From the NCBI GenBank assembly GCA_022447605.1, contig JAKVBG010000029.1:1-54714 (forward strand): DNA of 54,714 nt. Direction: 5' to 3'. The translations under genes and the position numbers were made by a program. Shown here one piece after another: positions 8,980-17,479 of this stretch. Numbering within the stretch: position 1 is the first letter of the stretch; each line of letters opens with the position of its first letter. The stretch comes from Mariniblastus sp. Lineage in GTDB: Bacteria; Planctomycetota; Planctomycetia; Pirellulales; Pirellulaceae. Below the pieces are notes generated by a model. The model was not told where the DNA came from and ran no database searches. It was given only the letters and a program-made list of their open reading frames with translations.

Positions 8980-10011
8980 TTAGTCCGTTTCGCGAGCCCA
9001 AAGACTGCCCGGCAATTCTACCTGTTCCAAAAGTGCATCAATGCTCGAAATTTCATCATCTGAAAAATCCGGATTCTCCAGAGCTTTACAGTTTTCAATG
9101 ATCTGTTCGGGGCGGCTGGCTCCACACAGGACGCTGGTGACCTGGTCCAGACGCAAGATCCAGGCGATCGCCATCTGCGCCAATGTCTGGGACCTGTTGG
9201 CAGCGATATCGGCCAGCGCCCGTACTACCTGCAAGGTCGGCTCGGAGAGTTCTTCCGGTCGAAGAAATTGAGAGGCGTAATTTGCCCGCGAATCGTCTGG
9301 AACCTGGGCCAGGTATTTGTTGGTCAGCAATCCCTGGTACAACGGGCAAAACGCGATGATCCCCATGCCAGACTGCTGACAGGATTGCACCAAACGTTTC
9401 TCGATCCAGCGATTGAACATCGAGTAGTTCGGTTGGTGGATCAGGATGCGGTGCCAGCCATGCTCCTGGCAGATCTCAACGGCCTGTTCCGTTTGATCCG
9501 ACGTGTAACTGCTGATGCCACAGTAGATCGCTTTTCCCTGTTCGATGGCCGTGTTGAGTGAACCGAGTGTCTCTTCCAGCGGAGTATCCGGGTCAAACCG
9601 GTGGCTGTAGAAGATGTCAACGTAGTCCAGCTGTAGCCGTTTCAATGACTGGTCGAGGCTGGCCAGCATGTATTTCCTGGAGCCCCATTCCCCATACGGC
9701 CCGTCCCACATGATGTAACCGGCCTTGCTGGAGATGATCAACTCGTCCCGTGGCAGGTCTTTCAGGATTTGTCCTACGTTCGTCTCGGCACTCCCGAATG
9801 GCGGACCGTAATTGTTCGCCAGGTCGAAATGTGTGATGCCCTGATCGAACGCGGTGTGAATCATGTTGCGCTGCACGTCGGTGGGTGCCGGACCCCCGAA
9901 ATTGTGCCAGCAACCGAGGCTGATTTCTGGCAGTTTCAATCCGGAGCGACCGCACCGGCGGTATTTCATGCGGCCGTCGTAACGGTTTTCGTCTGGCTGG
10001 TATACGGTCAT
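8980..10011 (-). CDS. gpr: Aldo/keto reductase, YghZ/Gpr type
   Basis: An NADPH-dependent aldo/keto reductase of 343 residues. The sequence closely follows E. coli YghZ (L-glyceraldehyde 3-phosphate reductase): YRRCGRSGLKLPEISLGCWH, THFDLANNYGPP, GSRKYMLASLDQSLKR and YVDIFYSHRFD. The catalytic tetrad is visible as Asp and Tyr in FDLANNYG, Lys in SSKAGY and His in YSHRFD. The NADP-binding end has LCGASRPEQIIENC. Members are thought to detoxify reactive aldehydes. It stands alone on the minus strand, divergent from the peptidase gene with 188 bases between. The family is certain; the exact physiological substrate is taken from the E. coli relative. Confidence 0.88.
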   Translation of the reverse strand: MTVYQPDENRYDGRMKYRRCGRSGLKLPEISLGCWHNFGGPAPTDVQRNMIHTAFDQGITHFDLANNYGPPFGSAETNVGQILKDLPRDELIISSKAGYIMWDGPYGEWGSRKYMLASLDQSLKRLQLDYVDIFYSHRFDPDTPLEETLGSLNTAIEQGKAIYCGISSYTSDQTEQAVEICQEHGWHRILIHQPNYSMFNRWIEKRLVQSCQQSGMGIIAFCPLYQGLLTNKYLAQVPDDSRANYASQFLRPEELSEPTLQVVRALADIAANRSQTLAQMAIAWILRLDQVTSVLCGASRPEQIIENCKALENPDFSDDEISSIDALLEQVELPGSLWARETD

Positions 10012-10199
10012 TGAATCGGGCTCGTCCTGTATCTCGAAAGAAGGAAAAACTGTTTTTCAGAACTGCCATTTTCTGCATCCGCCCGGCCATGACAACCATG
10101 CCAAGCGATGACCCGATTTGTTGGGCAAGCGGCCAGAGGTTAGACTGTTCCTTTGCCAAGGACTATTTTTCATGAATGACCGCTGAACCGGGGGCCGCA

Positions 10200-12347
10200 A
10201 TGACTCGATCTGCCATCTTCACGTTTTTCTCTGTGCTGCTCCTGATCACCGGCTTGCCTGGTTTCTTGGCAGGGCAATCCAGATCGGGCCAGTCCCCCAC
10301 ATTCAACGAATTGCCCGGTTACGGAAATTACCAGAAGATCTCCGCGGCGCGGCGGAAACTGAGCGCTGCCGGCCGGGCCTCGCGGATCAAGTGGAGTGCC
10401 GATGGGAAGAGTGTTGGTTACTCGGTCGATGGTGAGAAACGGCAATTAAGCCTGATCGATGGCAAGGTAGGTGAATACAGCCAGACCGACCACAAACCGG
10501 TCGAAGCGCAGCCGACCCGGCGTCGCCGACCGGTGGCCCGGGCCAGGCAGCGAACCGTGGAGCCGTCACCCGATGGCAAGTGGCAGGCGGTTTACCGTGA
10601 GAACAATCTGTTTATCGAGTCGGTTCCCGGAGAGGACAAGCAGGAAGAGGGCAAGCAGGAAGAGGTCACCGTTTACCAGGTAACCGACGGGGGGCAGGAG
10701 CGTTTGCGATATGGAACCTGTTGCTGGGTCTACGGTGAGGAACTCGATCAGCAGGACGCCATGTGGTGGTCGCCCGATGGGACGAAGCTGGTGTTTTACG
10801 AAGTCGACGAAGCGGGCATGAAGGATTATTACCTGACCGAGAAGAACGCGGATGTTTACACCGAATTGCATACGGTGCGTTATCCCAAGGCGGGGTACGA
10901 CAACCCGAAGGTCCGTTTGTGGGTCCATGACGTGGCGACCCGCAAAAATTCCGTGCTCCCCATCGAGGGTGAGCCGACACAGTACCTGTTCAATATCCGC
11001 TTTGTTCCCGACTCCCACAAGTTGTTGGTCAGCCGGACCAATCGCCATCAAAATGTGCTGGATATCCTGCTGGTCGACCTGGACAGCGGTGACGTGACGA
11101 CGGTGGTGACCGAGAAACAGTTGGCCTGGCAGAAGAATCGACCCGTCATGCAATTTCTGGCAGACGGGGACCGCTTTGTCTGGGAAACCGAACGGAACGG
11201 ATACAAGCATTTTGAATTGCGCAACTTGGCGGGCGAGCGGCTCAACCCGTTGAGTGAAGTGGCCGACTATCCTTGTGCCTCGATCGTCGAACTGGATGAG
11301 GAGGCAGGCTGGTTTTACTACACCGCTTACAGCGCCTCGAACCCGTACCACTTGCAGCTGCACCGTGTCGGGCTGGATGGACGTAACCATCAACGGCTGA
11401 CGTCCTCGCCGCTGAACCATGGCAGTTTCCAGATTTCACCCGACCATCGGTGGGTCGTTTGCGTGCGCGAGAGTGCCGATACGCCGCCGGCTACCGTAAT
11501 CTACGATGATCAGGGGAAAGAATTCGCCCTGCTGGCCGAAGGGAGCCAGCAAGCGGCGGAAGAACTCGGCTTGAGCCCTCCCGAGACGTTTACTTTCAAG
11601 GCAGATGATGGGACCGAGATTTACGGGACCCTCTACAAGCCGGCCCACTTCGACCCCTCCCAGCGCTATCCCTTGCTGGTGGATGTCTACGGCGGCCCCT
11701 CCTCCCGCGCGGTCAGCAGCCAGTACCGACCGGGCAACCCGGTTTGTGAACTCGGTTATTTGGTCGCCAAGATTGGTAACCGGGGAACCGGCAGTCGGGG
11801 CAAGGCGTTTGAAACGGCCGGTTACCAGGAACTGGGGGGAGTCGATATCCTCGACCAGGCAAATGGTGTCCGTTTCCTGGCCGAACGGCCGTATGTCGAC
11901 GGGGAACGGGTCGGTATTTACGGGCACTCCTACGGTGGCTACATGTCGGCCCTGGGAATCCTCAAGTACCCGGATGTCTTTCACGTAGCAGTCGCGGGAG
12001 CACCGGTGACCGACTGGAAACAGTACGACACGATTTACACGGAACGCTACATGCGAACCCCGGCCGAAAACCCGGACGGTTACAAGAATGGTTCCTGCCT
12101 GACCTACGCCGATCAGCTGCAGGGAAAACTGTTACTCGTCCACGGGCTGATCGACGACAACGTCCACCCGGCCAACACATGGGAGCTGGCCAAGAAGCTG
12201 CAGGATGAAAAGAAACGATTCGACCTGATGATTTACCCCGGATTCAAGCATGGCATCGGCAGCACGTACAACGCCCTGCGATGGGAGTATTTTCATCGGC
12301 ACCTGCAACCGCAGGTCCGTCCGTCTGATTCAGCAGACGGGTCCTGA
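10200..12347 (+). CDS. Dipeptidyl-peptidase IV-like serine peptidase (S9B)
   Basis: A 715-residue exported peptidase expected to remove dipeptides, preferably with proline second, from peptide N-termini. A signal peptide covers about residues 1-24 (FFSVLLLITGLPGFLAGQ). A beta-propeller domain follows and contains WVYGEELDQQDAMWWSPDG. The Glu pair E180/E181 matches the amine-binding Glu-Glu of human DPP4. The C-terminal alpha/beta-hydrolase has GHSYGG with nucleophile S577, D652 in DDNVHP and H684 in FKHGIG; the spacing matches human DPP4. I prefer the ATG at 10200, with GGGGG six bases upstream; an in-frame ATG at 10176 would add eight residues before the signal peptide. All catalytic residues are present. 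Confidence 0.92.
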   Translation: MTRSAIFTFFSVLLLITGLPGFLAGQSRSGQSPTFNELPGYGNYQKISAARRKLSAAGRASRIKWSADGKSVGYSVDGEKRQLSLIDGKVGEYSQTDHKPVEAQPTRRRRPVARARQRTVEPSPDGKWQAVYRENNLFIESVPGEDKQEEGKQEEVTVYQVTDGGQERLRYGTCCWVYGEELDQQDAMWWSPDGTKLVFYEVDEAGMKDYYLTEKNADVYTELHTVRYPKAGYDNPKVRLWVHDVATRKNSVLPIEGEPTQYLFNIRFVPDSHKLLVSRTNRHQNVLDILLVDLDSGDVTTVVTEKQLAWQKNRPVMQFLADGDRFVWETERNGYKHFELRNLAGERLNPLSEVADYPCASIVELDEEAGWFYYTAYSASNPYHLQLHRVGLDGRNHQRLTSSPLNHGSFQISPDHRWVVCVRESADTPPATVIYDDQGKEFALLAEGSQQAAEELGLSPPETFTFKADDGTEIYGTLYKPAHFDPSQRYPLLVDVYGGPSSRAVSSQYRPGNPVCELGYLVAKIGNRGTGSRGKAFETAGYQELGGVDILDQANGVRFLAERPYVDGERVGIYGHSYGGYMSALGILKYPDVFHVAVAGAPVTDWKQYDTIYTERYMRTPAENPDGYKNGSCLTYADQLQGKLLLVHGLIDDNVHPANTWELAKKLQDEKKRFDLMIYPGFKHGIGSTYNALRWEYFHRHLQPQVRPSDSADGS

Positions 12348-12365
12348 GTGCGTGTCATTCAGCGA

Positions 12366-12387
12366 GTCGTGAAACTGTTTCGGCGAC
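12366..12387. terminator. Hairpin between convergent genes
   Basis: A near-perfect inverted repeat of about 9 bp (GTCGTGAAAC against GTTTCGGCGAC, with one G-T pair and one bulged base) sits in the 52-base gap between the peptidase and prpD stops. On the minus strand a T-run lies before the stem rather than after it, so it is at best a two-way stem without a classic U-tract. Confidence 0.35.
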
Positions 12388-12399
12388 AGAAAAACGGCT

Positions 12400-13827
12400 T
12401 CAGGCCAGCATCGAATCGAGTGGGCGGCTTGGGCGGACCAGGGCCTGCATGAAATCGACGACCGGCATTTCGTCCAGCGACGATCCACCGGAAAACAGCT
12501 CGATCACTCGTTCGGCCGAGTCGCCATCGTACAACTGCCGCGTGGCGCGGTTGAATTTCTCGACCATGATCGGCAACCCTTCCTCTCGTCGAACACGGTG
12601 GCCAACCGGGTACTGGACTTCGACCCGATCGGTGCAGCTGCCATCTTTGAAAAAGACCTGCACGGCGTTGCCAATGGCACGCTTGTCCAGATCATAATAG
12701 TCACGAGTAAACGACTCGTTCTCCGTTACGACCATCTTCTGTCGCAAGGTGTCGATCCGTGGGTCGGAGGCTGTCTCATCGGAGTAGTGGTCGGCCGTCA
12801 ATTCACCGAAAATCAGGCCGATGGCCACCATGTACTGCAGGCAGTGATCCCGGTCGGCGTAATTGTTCAAGGGTCCCTGCTTGTCGATGATCCGAACACC
12901 CGGTTCCTGGGTTTCCAGTTGAACCCGATCGATCTCATCCAACCGATCGACCGTCTCTGCATGCAGGGCGAAGGCTGCTTCGACGGCGGTCTGGGCATGG
13001 AACTCAGCCGGGAAGGCGATCTTGAACAGGATATTTTCCATCACGTACGCGTCGAGGGGGCGGGCCAGCGTGACCGGTTGGCCGCCAAACAGGACGTCCT
13101 GAAATCCCCATTTCTTGGCTGACAGGGCGGTGGCGTAGCCCATTTCACCGGCCCGGGCAATCAGGCCGAGTCGCACGGCCCGGCTCGTCGCATCCCCGGC
13201 CGCCCAGCTTTTGCGTGATCCCGTATTCGGTGCGTGGCGATAGGTCCGCAGCGCACCACCATCGATCCAGGCATGAGACAGGCTGTTCATGATTTGCTCG
13301 ACGTCTCCACCCAGCAGCTGCGTCGCCACGGCCGTACTGGCCACGCGCACCAGCAGGACGTGATCGAGACCGACCCGGTTGAACGAGTTGTCGATTGCCA
13401 GGATTCCCTGGATCTCGTGCGCCTTGATCATCGCCGTCAGGACGTCCCGCACGGTCAACGGCTTCCCCTGCACGCGTCCCTGGTAGTCGGCGACGGCCAG
13501 GATGGCTCCCAGGTTGTCCGAGGGATGTCCCCACTCAGCGGCGAGCCAGGTGTCATTGAAGTCCAGCCAGCGGACGAGCGTCCCAATATCAAAGGACGCC
13601 TTGACCGGGTCCAGTTCCAGGTCAGTCCCCGGGACTCGACAGCCCCCGTCCAGTTGGGCGCCTGGCACCCACGGGCCCAGCAGGTTGCGACACTGCGGGT
13701 AACCGAGCGCCAGAAAACCGCACCCCAGGCTGTCCATCAGGCAGGACCGCGCCGTGTCGTAGGCCAGGTCGCTGGTGATTTCGTGGGATTCGACGTATTG
13801 GGCAATCTCGCGAAACAGGGGATCCAT
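12400..13827 (-). CDS. prpD: MmgE/PrpD family protein (2-methylcitrate dehydratase-like)
   Basis: Belongs to the MmgE/PrpD family, whose best-known member dehydrates 2-methylcitrate in propionate breakdown. It has 475 residues, close to PrpD. Family features are [37 protein letters not shown] (the conserved D-x-N-D-T region with HPSDN), [36 protein letters not shown] and [14 protein letters not shown]. The start is the ATG at 13827 with AGGA upstream; an in-frame TTG at 13845 has less support. No prpB or prpC homologue is nearby, but a thiolase, an acyl-CoA dehydrogenase and a propionyl/methylcrotonyl-type carboxyltransferase are, so a role in short-chain acid metabolism fits. The family also includes itaconate-related enzymes, so the substrate is open. 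Confidence 0.87.
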   Translation of the reverse strand: MDPLFREIAQYVESHEITSDLAYDTARSCLMDSLGCGFLALGYPQCRNLLGPWVPGAQLDGGCRVPGTDLELDPVKASFDIGTLVRWLDFNDTWLAAEWGHPSDNLGAILAVADYQGRVQGKPLTVRDVLTAMIKAHEIQGILAIDNSFNRVGLDHVLLVRVASTAVATQLLGGDVEQIMNSLSHAWIDGGALRTYRHAPNTGSRKSWAAGDATSRAVRLGLIARAGEMGYATALSAKKWGFQDVLFGGQPVTLARPLDAYVMENILFKIAFPAEFHAQTAVEAAFALHAETVDRLDEIDRVQLETQEPGVRIIDKQGPLNNYADRDHCLQYMVAIGLIFGELTADHYSDETASDPRIDTLRQKMVVTENESFTRDYYDLDKRAIGNAVQVFFKDGSCTDRVEVQYPVGHRVRREEGLPIMVEKFNRATRQLYDGDSAERVIELFSGGSSLDEMPVVDFMQALVRPSRPLDSMLA

Positions 13828-13968
13828 AAATTTCCGTCCTAACAAAAAGTAGATTCTTGTTTACGTCGGTGTCAGCCGCCGCGCCACTGCCCAGTCTCGG
13901 CCTTGCCGTTGGCTTCTTCCCACACACTTCTGGCCCGCGGACCAGCAGTCCCGGGGAGCCTGGCGGGA

Positions 13969-15138
13969 TCAGACGGACTCAATTGCCATGGCCACCGCGT
14001 TTCCGCCGCCCAGGCACAAACTGGCAACGCCCCGTTGCCCTCCTGTCCTTCGCAGTGCGTGGACCAAAGTGACCAGAACGCGTGCTCCACTGGCGCCGAT
14101 CGGGTGTCCCAGCGAAATCCCGCCACCGTAAATATTGACCCGTGCCCGGTCCAGGCCCAACTCATTGATACAGGCCACGGTTTGACTGGCAAACGCTTCA
14201 TTGATTTCATAGAGATCGACGTCATCGAGTGTCCAGCCCGCTTTCTCGACCGCGCCCCGAACGGCATCGACCGGGGCAATAAACAGGTCTCGTGGCTCGG
14301 TTCCTGCGGTGCAGTTGGCCACGATCTTGAATTTCCAATCGGCCGATTGCGCCAGTTGCTCGTTGACCACCATCACGGCGGCGGCACCGTCGCTCAGCGT
14401 TGATGCATTTCCTGCGGTGACCGTCCCCTCCCGATCAAACACCGTGCGGAGCCCGGCCAGTCCCTCCTGAGTCGTCTCGGGCCGCGGCCCCTCGTCTGCC
14501 GCGACGACCGTATCCCCCCGCCGGCTTTTTATCGTGACCGGGACAATCTCGTCATCGAAAACTCCCTGATCGATTGCCTGCGCGGCGCGCTGTTGACTGA
14601 GCAGCGCCAATTCATCCTGCATTTCACGGGACACGTTGAATTCTCTTGCTGTATGTTCGGCATGCATCCCCATATGGCAACTTTCGAATGAGCAGGTTAA
14701 CCCATCCAACACCATCGCGTCCTGCAGGGAGGCATCTCCCAGCTTGACCCCACTCCGCACCCGCGCGAGGTGGGGTGCTGCTGTCATGTTCTCCATCCCG
14801 CCCGCCACGATGGCGCTCGCATCGCCACAACGTACGGCCTGATCGGCAAACATCACGGCTTTCAGACCCGACCCGCAAACCTTGTTGACTGTTACGGCGG
14901 CGATGGTGGGCGGAAGACCGGCCTTGAGGGCGGCTTGCCGGGCTGGCGCCTGGCCGACCCCGGCCGAGATCACGTTGCCCATGATCACCTCATCGATTTG
15001 CCCTGCCTCCAGTCCCGACTTTTGCACGGCCGCTTCGACGGCCACTGCACCGAGGTCGGTTGCTGACAAGGTTTTGAAACCTCCCTGAAAGGAGCCGATC
15101 GGGGTTCGAACGGCGGAGATGATATACGAGTTGGACAT
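13969..15138 (-). CDS. Acetyl-CoA C-acetyltransferase (thiolase)
   Basis: A thiolase of 389 residues that cleaves acetoacetyl-CoA to two acetyl-CoA or condenses them. The nucleophile C88 lies in NKVCGSGLKA, the catalytic base H345 in GHPIGASGARVL and the second cysteine C375 in SLCLGGGNA; EINEAFA is also present. The N-terminus SYIISAVRTPIGSFQGG is typical, so I chose the ATG at 15138 with AGG upstream rather than a GTG 36 bases earlier. It is 141 bases upstream of prpD on the same strand and may be co-transcribed with it, and divergent from the acyl-CoA dehydrogenase gene. Whether it works in synthesis or breakdown cannot be told; the neighbours suggest breakdown. Confidence 0.93.
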   Translation of the reverse strand: MSNSYIISAVRTPIGSFQGGFKTLSATDLGAVAVEAAVQKSGLEAGQIDEVIMGNVISAGVGQAPARQAALKAGLPPTIAAVTVNKVCGSGLKAVMFADQAVRCGDASAIVAGGMENMTAAPHLARVRSGVKLGDASLQDAMVLDGLTCSFESCHMGMHAEHTAREFNVSREMQDELALLSQQRAAQAIDQGVFDDEIVPVTIKSRRGDTVVAADEGPRPETTQEGLAGLRTVFDREGTVTAGNASTLSDGAAAVMVVNEQLAQSADWKFKIVANCTAGTEPRDLFIAPVDAVRGAVEKAGWTLDDVDLYEINEAFASQTVACINELGLDRARVNIYGGGISLGHPIGASGARVLVTLVHALRRTGGQRGVASLCLGGGNAVAMAIESV

Positions 15139-15622
15139 GTAAAAACCTGTTGGGCGATGGAAAATTTCCTGCACTTTTTCCGATATTCGTGAGAGCGATC
15201 ATCCTAGAACATGGCCACGGAAATGAATATAGGACACGGGATACCAGGGGCGGGTTTGAGAGAAAAGGGGACACACGCCCAAGGCTGTGCGCATGAGCCG
15301 GGTTCGGCAGGAAACGGGCAAGCTAGAAAATAGAGGCCGGGAATCGCTGGGTAAAAAAGGTTTGCGGTTCACGGTGGCAAGTCATTTTACCGCACGTTGC
15401 TTTGCGGCCACATTTCGCGATAATCAGGACACTGAGAGCAGGTGGCTGCCTGCCGTTGCCGGGCGAATATTCAATTTCGTCTTTTTTGGGGCCAGGACAA
15501 CAACCAGGGTTGGCATCGATTGTCACTGGCCCGGGTACCCGAGATTGACTTCACGACCGTCTAGATTTCGATTTGCTTTCCGCCACGGCGAATGTGGGGG
15601 ACGGTGAACAAGGGAATGATTC
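15139..15622. other. Divergent control region, no gene seen
   Basis: The gap between the thiolase and acyl-CoA dehydrogenase genes, which diverge from it. No persuasive gene is present. Visible structure: a 7-bp inverted repeat GGGCCAG/CTGGCCC (15489-15495 and 15536-15542) and a perfect 10-base palindrome CGGGTACCCG at 15542-15551, about 70 bases before the dehydrogenase start. The palindrome could be an operator shared by both genes, but nothing shows a regulator. The ATG at 15623 is preceded by AAGGGA at a good distance. Confidence 0.4.
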
Positions 15623-17398
15623 ATGTCCAGCGCTTTATCGGATATCCAAAAAAAACAGATTCAGCAAGTTGAAGATCTGCTTTTTTCCGGTCCTGAAAAA
15701 GAAGGGTTTGTCAAAGACCTGTTTTTCGGCAAGTTCCGAACCGAGTCGATGATCCCGTTTCCCGAACTGCCGGAGGCGAACCAGGTTCGCGGGGACGAGA
15801 TGGTGGAGCGCGTCAAGTCGTTTTGCCGTGAACAGATCGATCCGGTCGACATTGACGTCAAGGCGAGGATCCCCGATTCCGTCGTCAAGGGACTCGGTGA
15901 CCTGGGCGTGCTGGGGATGACGATCCCACCCCGCCATGGAGGGCAGGGGTACTCGCAGACCAACTACTGTCGTGCCATGGAGATTATCGGTGGGCACTGT
16001 GCTTCGACTGCCGTCTTTGTGAACGCCCACCACTCGATCGGCCTGCGGGGGCTCGAACTATTTGGGACCGAAGAACAGAAAAGAGAGTGGATGAAACCTC
16101 TGGCCAGTGGTGATAAGTTGGCCGCGTTTGCTCTGACCGAACCGATGGCCGGGTCCGATGCAGGCAATGTCAGGACCCGTGCCGAACCGACCGAGGACGG
16201 GCGGGGTTACAGGATCACGGGTGAGAAGCGGTGGATCACCAACGGCGGAATTGCCGATGTGGTTACGCTGATGGCTCGCACCCCGGATGAGGCTGAACCG
16301 GACGGCAAGATAACTGCCTTCCTGGTGACGCCCGACATGGAGGGCTTCGAGGTCGTTGAATCGAGAATGGAAAAATGCGGAATTCGCGGTACAGCGACGG
16401 GCCGTTTAAAATTTCATGACATGTATGTTCCCAAGGAGAACATTCTCGGGCCGATCGGCAAAGGTCTCAAGGTCGCCTTGACCGTCCTCGACTTTGGCCG
16501 CACAACCTTTGGTGCCAGTTGTACCGGTGCTGCCAAGTTCTGTCTGGAGCGGATGGTCTACCGGGCCAATCACCGCCGGCAGTTCACCAAGAAACTGGGT
16601 GAATTTCAATTGGTTCAGGACAAAATTGCCCAGGCCGCCGCAGACATTTTCGCGATGGAGAGCGCCACCTACCATACGGCAGCCCTGATCGACAGTGGCG
16701 CCGATGATTACATGGTAGAAACGGCGATGCTCAAGGTGTTTGCCAGTGATCAGTTGTGGCGGATCACCAACGACTGTCTCCAGATTTGGGGAGGTAAAGG
16801 CTTTTTTACCGATCAACCGTTCGAACGGATGATGCGCGATGCGCGATTGAACCAGATTGGCGAGGGAGCCAACGACGTATTGCGCTGTTTCATCGCGGCG
16901 GTCGGGTTCCGTCATGTTGGCAAGGATATGGAGGCGATTTCCCGCAACCCCCTGACGGCCTACAAGATGTTGCGGACCCGGCCGGAAATACCGATCAAGC
17001 ATGAGCATATGAGATTTCATGCACGCAACCTGGCCAAGCAGATTGCCAGTTTCGCGTGGGCCATCGAGATGGCGTTGATCAAGCACCGGGAAGCCGTGAT
17101 CGATCAACAGTATATCCAGGGTCGCCTGGGTGATGTGGCGACCGAGCTCTACATGGCGAGTTGTGTTTACTCCCGTTTGACGGCCCTGCTGGTCAATGGC
17201 ACAATTTCTGAAACAGATAAACAACGCGACCTGAAGACAGGTATGTTGTACCTGAGGTTGGCCCATGTGCGCAACCAGCGTCGCCTGGAGGACTTGAAAA
17301 CCAACGTGGATGACGAGTCGATCGAAGTAGCCTCATTTTGGCTGGAGGACCATTTCGACGAGGACTGGGTACTCAGGGGAGATGAGGCCGATATTTAG
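15623..17398 (+). CDS. Acyl-CoA dehydrogenase (VLCAD/ACAD9-like)
   Basis: An FAD enzyme that introduces the alpha-beta double bond in acyl-CoA thioesters. At 591 residues it is longer than ordinary acyl-CoA dehydrogenases; it carries the C-terminal extension (about 440-591) seen in very-long-chain types. FAD/substrate motifs include AFALTEPMAGSDAGNVRT, GEKRWITNGGIADV and KCGIRGTATGRLKF. The likely catalytic base is E414 in IGEGANDVLR, placed as in VLCAD. ASTAVFVNAHHSIG supports the same class. It lies 81 bases before a carboxyltransferase gene on the same strand, so the pair may be one operon in fatty-acid or branched-chain catabolism. Chain-length preference is only inferred. Confidence 0.93.
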   Translation: MSSALSDIQKKQIQQVEDLLFSGPEKEGFVKDLFFGKFRTESMIPFPELPEANQVRGDEMVERVKSFCREQIDPVDIDVKARIPDSVVKGLGDLGVLGMTIPPRHGGQGYSQTNYCRAMEIIGGHCASTAVFVNAHHSIGLRGLELFGTEEQKREWMKPLASGDKLAAFALTEPMAGSDAGNVRTRAEPTEDGRGYRITGEKRWITNGGIADVVTLMARTPDEAEPDGKITAFLVTPDMEGFEVVESRMEKCGIRGTATGRLKFHDMYVPKENILGPIGKGLKVALTVLDFGRTTFGASCTGAAKFCLERMVYRANHRRQFTKKLGEFQLVQDKIAQAAADIFAMESATYHTAALIDSGADDYMVETAMLKVFASDQLWRITNDCLQIWGGKGFFTDQPFERMMRDARLNQIGEGANDVLRCFIAAVGFRHVGKDMEAISRNPLTAYKMLRTRPEIPIKHEHMRFHARNLAKQIASFAWAIEMALIKHREAVIDQQYIQGRLGDVATELYMASCVYSRLTALLVNGTISETDKQRDLKTGMLYLRLAHVRNQRRLEDLKTNVDDESIEVASFWLEDHFDEDWVLRGDEADI

Positions 17399-17479
17399 AA
17401 TCCGCGAAGCGGTCGAAGCGAGTCAAATCCTCAAATTGACTGCCGCTTGCATGTTGCCTGTTTTTGGACGATATAAAGA

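Noticed and set aside
10566..11420. Minus-strand frame of 284 codons inside the DPP-IV-like gene
   Set aside because: Same reasoning; the plus-strand gene has a complete catalytic triad and the opposite frame has no recognisable content.
16406..17266. Minus-strand frame of 286 codons inside the acyl-CoA dehydrogenase gene
   Set aside because: Lies wholly within a complete well-recognised enzyme; translation is not protein-like.
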